This document shows positions 56,600 to 64,000 of a DNA stretch of 64,000 bases, piece by piece. Origin of the DNA: Lepeophtheirus salmonis (Eukaryota; Arthropoda; Copepoda; Siphonostomatoida; Caligidae); contig NC_052135.2 in the NCBI RefSeq assembly GCF_016086655.4, positions 14,660,363 through 14,724,362 on the forward strand, written 5' to 3'. The stretch's first letter is position 1. Every line of letters begins with the position of its first letter. The notes below the pieces were generated by a model, which was not told the DNA's origin, did no database searches, and saw only the letters and a list, made by a program, of their open reading frames with translations. A program made the position numbers and the translations under genes.

Positions 56600-58690
56600 T
56601 AAAAGTGTATATTATTGAAATATCTATTAATTAGCTTACCAAACGTACTTCAATAAATTGACTTTAAATATTTTTATCCAAACTGATTTTAATTTTTTTG
56701 AAATTTCCGTCAGAAGATGAAGCACACTTAAATCTTTTAGAACGCAAGCATTTGAATTTACTCTTTCAAACTGTAAAAGGTTTGAATTCAGAGCCTATCA
56801 AAGTGGGAAATCTTAGGCCACTTTGATTGCGATAGTATACCGTTTTTCTCAAGATTACTAAGATCGGCTTAACATAAAGGAAGCCATCTGGCAATTTTAT
56901 AAGATATTTTTTGTTATAAATTAAATTTTTTCATCAATTAATTCACAATTTAAAAAAACAACAACAAAGACTCCATGTCGCATTTTTAGCTAATTAATAA
57001 TTGTAGTTTTTTAATGTTTTCCAGATGCTTACTTAATTCAAAAAAATTTAAGTGCTATTCATTTTAATAGCAGTTTCTTTATAGACATTTTTATCATCAA
57101 TATTAAAAAGTTCTACGCTATATTGATATTCTAATCATGTTATTTCATTAATCATTATATGTAAGTATTATCTATTGTTACTGTTTAATGTGCATTTTTT
57201 TTTCTTAAAACATAATTACAAACATATACCATACTAAACAACTCAATTTACTCAAAAAAAAAAAGATTCTGGTGTCTCATGAAGCTTCTAGGGGATTATA
57301 TATCTGTCTGTCCATCCGGTTCTTGGAGACTGTTTTAACTCTAAATAACGTCTTAGTAAACAAAATAACCGGTGGGGGGGCAGGTTGATTATATGATGTT
57401 GAGAAGATATTTTGATAGGGCGTTCTTTTTCTACTCTTTATTGTTTGTAATCAAATAACGTTTACTTTTAGGATCCTATTGCTTTACCTGACATACTGAT
57501 ATCCTAATACATTTTTCTGGTGATAAAATATGGATTTTGTGCAATCCGATCTTAAATGATCTTCATAGCAGCATTTATGTAAATAAAAAGATAAAATTAT
57601 ATTTAATTATTAAATCTAAAAAATATCAACAAAGGGAATATTTCTACAACTAAAATGACCTTAAAATATAGTTTAAAGGAGTGATGGGGACTTGGACCTG
57701 TGGTTCGATTTGTACATGAGTTCAAACGAGACTTGACCTCACAATCAAGTATTTGAGACTTGACTTGGACTAGATAACTTAGACTCACGAATCGACATAG
57801 ACTCGAAAGCTATTATATTCTGAACGAACAAAAATTTGCAATGAAATCCTGATTAATACAGCAGTCTAACCTCATTTTGTGATCAGTACACTTTGTTGTG
57901 GATAATAACTTCTAGACTCTTCCAGTTTATTCTTTACTCTCCATACAAAGGAATTGCTCCGGTTTAAGAAGTTTACAATCTCCACAGTTAAGGAATATCT
58001 ACTTTGTAGATCGATAACATTTTTTTAAACTGACGCCAAACACTTCTAGATATTAATACCACATGTATATATTTTTATAGTATTGGAAAATAAATACCTT
58101 TTTAGTCACTAAGTAAGAGATGAACAGCTTATATGCCATGACGTTTTATTAGGTTATACTTCGAGAGGAAAGGGAAAAAAACATATCCCACTCCGACTAT
58201 CAAAAAAATAGGCAGCAAATACAAAAATGTTTATATGTAGGATTTTAATTCCTAAGCGAATTTGAGTGTGTTAGTTTTAAATTGTGTTTTTATTTTTATG
58301 AAATAAATGTTTTTTACTATGTTTTATATTATGTTTGTCTTTTATTCTTGAGGAAAGAACATATAAGTATTAAGTGTGATCACGAGACTGTGGCCTCATG
58401 AATGAAGAAGAGTAAGGCTTAAGATTTGTTATGGAGTTGTAAATCTAATTTCTTTTTAGAGTTGGAGCAGAATTGAGGATCAACATCGGAGTCATTCCTG
58501 CCTTTGCCCCTGCTCGACACAAAGTTGCTCTTGTATTTATTTCGTTTATCTCTCAACGTGTTTAATGAAACTTCATAATAGCTTAGCTACTTTTCTCTCA
58601 AGCATTCTTCAAATGGCTATGTTTACCATGCCCTTTTCGATTTCTTTATTTGAGTGTATCGCACGGTATAATTTTCTACAACTCTATATA
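56600..58690. other. AT-rich, no supported gene
   Basis: A G-rich run (GGTGGGGGGG) lies near 57,371-57,381. No coding sequence, RNA gene or recognised repeat copy. Confidence 0.45.
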
Positions 58691-58694
58691 TATG

Positions 58695-59060
58695 AAATAC
58701 ATTCGATAAAAAAAGTAGTGGAAATTCTTAAATAAACAAAATATTTCACATTTAATCTTTAACATTTATTTTGTCGCCTTCAAAGTAATCTCCATTGGAT
58801 GCCTTACACATATGCCAACGGGTTTTTGATAAAACTGATTAACCAAAAGCTTTTTCTAACATTTTCAACACGTCAGCCCTTGAAATTTCGTTCGCAACAT
58901 AAAACTTAAGGCAACCTCTTTGTTGAATAATTTAGTGCGTTGTAAAAATCGTGCAACACTAGTGAGGTAAACTGACTTATCCAGCTGTTGCAAGCAAACT
59001 GATCTGTAGATCACAGTCAAACTTTGCATCATAATGAAAAACAGTTCTGCCGACATTTGG
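58695..59060 (-). mobile_element. Deleted mariner: C-terminal end and unassigned 5' part
   Basis: The minus strand at 58,835-58,770 reads KTRWHMCKASNGDYFEG in two frames followed by DKINV and a stop. This is the mariner C-terminus, closely resembling 41,755-41,815. After it come TTTCCACTACTTTTTTTATC and GAATGTATTTC, like mariner 3' ends. The upstream frame 59,056-58,865 (SVYLTSVARFLQRTKLFNKE) does not look like transposase, so this may be an internally rearranged copy. Confidence 0.6.
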
Positions 59061-59064
59061 ATTT

Positions 59065-59670
59065 GGTAAATTCATATATATGAATAGATAAACATCAATA
59101 CTGATTTAAATTATTATAGTTTTAACTGAATAATTTTGGATTAAGACAACCAAAAATTATCCTAGTTCGACTTAGGAGAAAAAAACAAATATATTCAGCT
59201 AACAAAAAATATTTCACTTCTTCTGGGGAGCCTTTTCAATCCTAACTGTTTATTTAATTAATTTAAAAATTTATATCATAGTGTATTTATTTATTATAGA
59301 TTATTTGTATAAATATTATTGTAATTATATATATAAATATTTACAACAGATTCCATCACTTTAATTAATGGAGAATACAAATTGAAAGATGATTCCCCAT
59401 TTTATTTTTTTATTTAATGTTACATACAACATTATTAATGTAATATTCTTTTTGTTTGTCTTTTCAATTGGATATCTAAAAATAAAATTCTCCTCATGAA
59501 TAGTAATTTAAAGTTTATTAAATAACTCAAGAATAGACTTGTTGATGGTACAATTTTGATTTATTTTTAGCTTTTTTTTTCTTCAATGTTTCTTTCATGT
59601 TAAGATTGATATGTAATTAACTTTTACACAATATGAGATATTATCATTAATTCTCTATTTTAAGCAACTA
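59065..59670. other. No supported gene
   Basis: AT-rich with nothing recognised. Confidence 0.4.
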
Positions 59671-59674
59671 AAAT

Positions 59675-59830
59675 TTATAGTGCTGGGTTTCAGTCTGGAA
59701 CTCTTAGACCGATTTAAGATTACTATAGCTATTTTTTAACAAACTAATTCGTTCATATAAAGAAGCTTGCACTGGATGGGTCAAATTTAATTTTAAGTCC
59801 AGGCTGATTATATAGATGAATGAATATGGA
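59675..59830 (+). repeat. Dispersed repeat with ACCGGT core, copy 3 (diverged)
   Basis: GGTTTCAGTCTGGAACTCTT then AGACCGATTTAAGA and AACTAATTCGTTC-(A)TAAAGAAGC align with 49,330-49,420 and 480-550. The ACCGGT core has become ACCGAT. Confidence 0.5.
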
Positions 59831-60639
59831 TGTCATGTGTATATTGATAAATTTTAAACATCATCGGTACTATGACGTCATACGAAGTTTAAAGTGATTC
59901 ATATGTGTACCACGATGTTATCTCACAATCATAAAAAAATACAAGGTATTTTTTTCTCTGCAGTGGATTTGTCTTCTCTTTTTGATCATCTCAGAGTTTT
60001 GAACGTTGATTGGTTGAATTTGAATTACCATTTTTACTCCTCAACAATTACTGAATAATATTATATATAAATGTAGCTGTAAATAATTTGCTATTACTAC
60101 CAACTCATTTTAGGCCATGTTTTTATGTTTCTCTTTGATGGAAAGTTGCAGGATACAATAAAGCTAAAGAACAGGTTTGTATTAATGGGATGAGTAGAAA
60201 ACTGTTACACTTTTAAAAACAATTAAATTTAGGCTGCGTCGTCTTGGTCTCTTTCTAAATATTGGTCTATAAAAATCCATTCATACTTAATCAAAAAAGA
60301 TTACGTCTAGAACAGAGTCTCCACATTAATAATTGCATCTGTAGCTTTATCTTTAATCTCAATAAAAAAAGTTTAAATGTTATACTAACAAGAATGTTTC
60401 AACAATATCGAATATTTTCAATAATTCCTGTAGATTAATTGGAATTTTGTATCTCCTTAACACTAAAACAACGATAGAATCATTTTGAAAAATTATTTGA
60501 TCTTGACATTCAATATTATCAGATATTCAAACCCTTATCTTCATTATATTTTTTTTTTTTTGTCAAGCATGAGAACAAACGTCTAAGAGAGGTTTTGGAG
60601 CCATAGTCTTCTAAATTAACCTGAAACTGTTTATCTTAC

Positions 60640-61010
60640 CTCAGCAGTCAGTGGTATCATTTTTGTAGCTCCCAATCGTATTTTGTTCAAACATCTACTT
60701 AAAAATATTAGATTTCAATCTTTTGATGGTTTGAAGTAACTTTCACATCATAGTTTTAAAAGTTTAGCGGGATCATTTTTGAGACCATCAGTCTGCAAAG
60801 GGAAGTGATATACCACAGTTGCTCTAGTGATTATTTACTCTAATTTATCAAAAATGTATTTAGAATTTAGAAGAATTTCGAAAATAAATTGTAAGGAAAT
60901 TTGCAAATTTGAATTTTTTAATAACAGGGAGGATCATTTTTGATAACAGTAGTCTGCACAGGTGGACGGAGTGGGAGACTTTTACGCCATCGTTCTAGTC
61001 TTAATTGAAT
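60640..61010 (+). repeat. Degenerate two- to three-copy repeat
   Basis: GGGATCATTTTTGAGACCAT-CAGTCTGCA (60,770) and GAGGATCATTTTTGATAACA-GTAGTCTGCA (60,931) start similar blocks ~160 bp apart, each followed by GT(T)GCTCTAG/ATCGTTCTAGT. A weaker third block (GGTATCATTTTTGTAG) is near 60,650. Confidence 0.5.
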
Positions 61011-61024
61011 TATGTATGTAGAGA

Positions 61025-62515
61025 GCAACTAAAATAATCAATTGTATTTTTGTTTTAATGTTCCTTTAAATGGTGAAATTGAGTTCCACTGATTAAACTG
61101 ATAAGTAAACATCATAGTATTACATTTACTCCATCTAACCTAAGAATTTTGTGTGAAATCAATTTACTGGGCTGTCAAAAAGTTTGGAACATGTCTTTAA
61201 TTGCATTTTGAGAGATTTGGTTAATTTTATGCAAAAGTTGGTTTACCAAAACTCCAGGATAAATATTACCGAAAATTGAGTGAAAAAGGCAAGAAGTGGT
61301 TCGTTTAGTCTACCCGATTTAGCAATTAGGATATTGTAAAGACCCTTAATTCCTGTAGAATCAATGTCCGGAGGCCCAAGGTTAAGGTCAACAATGGTGA
61401 AGAAATCAGGTATGGTAATAGAAGTGGAAGGATTATGAAATTAAAGCATGAAAAGCAAAAAAGCTTTTTTTGTAAAATTTGGAGATGACAATGACGGACT
61501 TGGTAAAGAAGCAGTCGGTAAGGAGTTCCACGGTGTCCAATGCCGTAAGAAGCTGGTGGCAAGTCGCTCCAACATATTGAAATACCCTTGCTCACTCAAC
61601 AACAACAACGGTGAAAATTTTATTGCTGCAAAAAGCTTAACAATAACCTGAGGAATCACGGAAACCGAATTTCCTTCTTCTCGGATGAGTAGACATTTAC
61701 AGTGAATCCATTGTATAATAGGCAAAATGATCGGTTGGTATGTATTTAGAGAAGTTAACCACAACCTTCGTGAAGTGTCCACCACCAAACATCCAGCCTT
61801 GTTAATGATGTTTGGAATTGTTTCCTCTGAAGGTCACAAAATGAACTCAATTTGGTTTCCCGTTGGATACAAATTGATAAGTAGGGATTACTTGATGATT
61901 TGGCAAACAAAAGTGTTTCCCTAGGTTTGAAAGATCATAAAGCAATAAAAAAAGCCAATTATTGCTTCCAATAGGCCAAGGCTCCAGCACAAACGGCAAA
62001 AATCTTGCAGGATAATATATCCAAACAAATGAAGTTCTATCAAAGAGACCTCTGGCCAGCGCAGACCCACGACCTGAATCCCTTTTATACAAGCATCTGG
62101 TGTCAAATTGAAGGCAAGGCCTGTGACAATGTCACAGCAGTATTGAGTCCCTAAAGAAATCGATTTTAAGAAAGAGTGGTGATCAATATCGAAGCACTAC
62201 GGTGTCAACGTGTACAACGCGTTCTTGTGTTGCGTTGATCGTGTGATTGAGGCCGAAGGTGCTCAAATTCACAAATAATGTTCTTTAATGAGTAATAAAC
62301 AAGATCTAATTAAAAAAAGAGATATAATCTAAAATTTTATTTAAAGTTGTTATGTGTAATTAATTGTTCAACGTTCATAATGTTTCAAGACTTTCTGACA
62401 GGCAGGTACATAAAGTATATTTCTTTCTTTAGGAATGACCAGGGAGCTAACCTACGTACACTGAGTTCAAGAAAATAACTTATCCGGAGAGGGTTGTCCA
62501 TGAGCTACATCTATT
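61025..62515 (+). repeat. Dispersed repeat F, copy interrupted by a mariner
   Basis: The left part 61,025-61,166 and right part 62,407-62,515 together reconstruct the arrangement at 22,865-23,105 (ACTCCATCTAACCTA, GTGTGAAATC, then TAAAGTATATTTCTTTCTTT and CATGAGCTAC). Confidence 0.7.
61167..62406 (+). mobile_element. Tc1/mariner element with both ends and TA duplication, decayed
   Basis: A 1,240-bp element between TA at 61,165-61,166 and 62,407-62,408. Ends: CTGGGCTGTCAAAAAGTTTG on the left and CCTGCCTGTCAGAAAGTCTT read from the right. Plus-strand transposase pieces: MRKLFL-type N-terminal debris, then EVSTTKHPALLMMFGIVSSE, MNSIWFPVGYKLISRDYL (61,750-61,920), DLWPAQTHDLNPFYTSIW near 62,046-62,100 and RVIEAEGAQIHK at the 3' end (stop 62,277-62,279). 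The conserved SPDLNPLD has become THDLNPFY, losing the third catalytic Asp. Multiple frameshifts and stops. It was inserted in repeat F. Confidence 0.88.
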
Positions 62516-62519
62516 CCAC

Positions 62520-63225
62520 TAACAATTTTATTTTTGCAAACTTTCCACACATTTTGGGAATTACCTACAATAAAAACCCTTTATGAAAGACTTTATGTCC
62601 ACATAAAAGCCGGCTGGAATGATCTTTCTCAAAATTGAGCCTAAATTTTTCTATTATTTTTCGAGTAATTGTCAATTTTAATCAGCAAAAATTATTCTTA
62701 TTGCCTATTAAAGGCGCTGCAAATTGATATATTTTTTTTTGGAAAGGCCATATTGGGGTCACTATATGTTAAGTCTTTTTAATCAAACAAAGTTTTTTAA
62801 ACAATAGCTAAAATTCTTGACTATCTTAACTTATTCCATCAATTTCAAAACAAAGATTATAATGACTCAAATATGGCTATACAATATGGGCATACAAAAT
62901 TTACATATATTCAGTCGGTAGTACCGATATTCTATTGAGATAAAAGGTGTCGACAATCAGACTAATTTTGCTTTAATAATTTCGATTTGCTTGATTAATA
63001 TAGAAAATCATTCCTGAAAAAATTAACAGATTTTATATAAATATGTAAGTACATTCCCACACTATAAATTAAATATGAACTTAACAAAAACATCAAGTAT
63101 ATGAAAATTATCAGTTACAGTTAAATTAATACATTATTATCCGTTAAAAAAAAGGTTTATTTGCATATCTATAATTATTAATATTTATGTAATTAACTTG
63201 AATAAAACGAGACTAATAATCTAGT
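62520..63225 (+). repeat. Dispersed repeat E copy (62,590-62,765), rest AT-rich without gene
   Basis: TTTCTCAAAATTGAGCCTAA and AAATTATTCTTATT--GCTGCAAATTG match the two blocks at 20,690 and 21,125. The remainder shows nothing recognised. Confidence 0.45.
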
Positions 63226-63229
63226 TCCA

Positions 63230-64000
63230 CAACTTCCATAATCTTATTTTTCTTCCCCCTTAAAGAGGCTTATAAGAAGTAAATCTCCCATTAAAAATTC
63301 TCAGAGATAGAGAAGCAGGTCAAGATAAACAAACAACGCTCCTTGATTGGATATTATTTTTCAATAGTAGGTCAGTAGAGTATCATTAAATAGTAATATA
63401 TGGCTAGTGGTGTTCCGCCACCTGAGAAAGAGTCCATGATTTTAATCAAGGTGGACACTCAGCTTTGAATTCCGGTTGGAGTAATCTCGTTTGTGTGCTT
63501 CACCATGTAGGGACCTTGGAAATAATGTTCTCTATTTGAGACACTCATCATATGAAGGTGACGTGACGATAAACCAATCTAGGTGGGTGAGTCTCACTTC
63601 GAATGGGTGCCATACAATGTTCTACAACTTTCCCAAAGTGGGTACAACCATATGACAAAAGTAAAAAACATGAAATGATGTCTAAGCCTCCTTTTTACAG
63701 AATGAACACATTTATCCTCTAGACTCGCTTTCGATTTATTAGTAAAAAGTGAGGACGTTGCTAAAATATACCAAAGCCCACTTTTGATGAGAATTGCTGA
63801 ATGGGTTTCTCAAAATTATGAATGGGTCTACTTTTTCCATGTTTCTGTCTATGTCCAGTCTATTCAATTTATTTAAAGTGGAGGGGTATTGAAGAAAATG
63901 ACCATTGGAGAAGGCTTCTCTTATTATTTTACTAAATACAGTTTCTAGTGGAATATATGCCAGAATTGGAGGCCTTGAACCCTTCTTACCCACTTTGTGG
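63230..64000 (-). mobile_element. LINE 3' end running off the window
   Basis: Minus-strand frame 63,993-63,739 (FSKIIREAFSNGHFLQYPS, then KWALVYFSNVLTFY) is followed after a stop by CSFCKKEA-TSFHVFYFCH (about 63,708-63,650), the C-x2-C...H-x4-C block of the LINE tails in this window, and by HKRDYSNRNSKLSVHLD near 63,480. The element continues beyond 64,000, so RT and endonuclease are not visible. Confidence 0.65.

Noticed and set aside
1..64000. CRISPR arrays, operons, riboswitches, tRNA or rRNA genes
   Set aside because: The regularly spaced repeats here are ~31-160 bp degenerate eukaryotic tandem repeats without spacer structure, and I saw no cloverleaf or rRNA-like sequence that I could support by eye.
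1..64000. Old viral insertions
   Set aside because: All recognisable reverse transcriptase or integrase pieces fit non-LTR elements or a short Ty3/gypsy-like tail; no envelope, capsid or replicase-like frame was seen.

Overview
This is AT-rich eukaryotic DNA with introns, many homopolymers and very dense transposable-element debris. The one intact host gene is a two-exon FMRFamide-receptor-like GPCR of arthropod type. Together with several Tc1/mariner families and APE-type non-LTR retrotransposons, this suggests an arthropod; a parasitic copepod of the sea-louse type is my best guess, from general resemblance only. There are no bacterial-style operons, CRISPR arrays or RNA genes that I can support.

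Layout. 0-2.2 kb: a dispersed repeat and a decayed DD37D mariner. 2.9-4.8 kb: the GPCR gene (428 aa predicted, one coding intron, a further acceptor in the 5' UTR, poly(A) signals). 5.7-9.4 kb: an hAT-type MITE, a ~100-bp tandem array and a broken FLYWCH-type zinc-finger gene between copies of a dispersed repeat. 9.7-11.9 kb: an internally deleted LINE with ~99-bp 5' monomers. 12.6-14.3 kb: a degenerate minus-strand gene of a multicopy family with a transposase-like C-terminal half. 14.4-17.1 kb: a large foldback structure whose arms are arrays of a ~105-bp repeat. 17.9-18.4 kb: a second, small foldback with minisatellite arms. 19-23 kb: degenerate tandem and dispersed repeats. 24.4-27.9 kb: two LINE remnants. 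28.5-30.1 kb: a THAP-domain exon split by a mariner with clear inverted ends and TA duplication. 31.6-34.8 kb: LINE pieces, including ORF1, endonuclease and reverse transcriptase. 35-36 kb: mariner pseudogene. 37.3-40.1 kb: LINE with a readable RT domain. 41.3 kb: mariner. 44.3-48.9 kb: LINE 3' end, complete-ended deleted mariner, Ty3/gypsy-like integrase tail, second LINE with ORF1 and endonuclease. 49-56.6 kb: dispersed repeats, a ~110-bp tandem array related to the foldback arms, and a repeat with a short ORF. 58.7-64 kb: mariner tail, a mariner inserted in a repeat whose empty paralogous copy lies at 22.9-23.1 kb, and a LINE end running off the window.

Apart from the GPCR (and possibly the THAP exon as former host sequence), nearly everything recognisable is mobile-element derived and broken. 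The parts do not form a working pathway. The most informative features are nested insertions that give relative ages, and the ~105-110-bp repeat core shared by tandem arrays and the foldback element. I found no convincing undescribed functional system; the strongest leads are the foldback family, the 12.6-14.3 kb protein family and a conserved LINE ORF1 motif. Pseudogene boundaries are approximate because they were read by eye.
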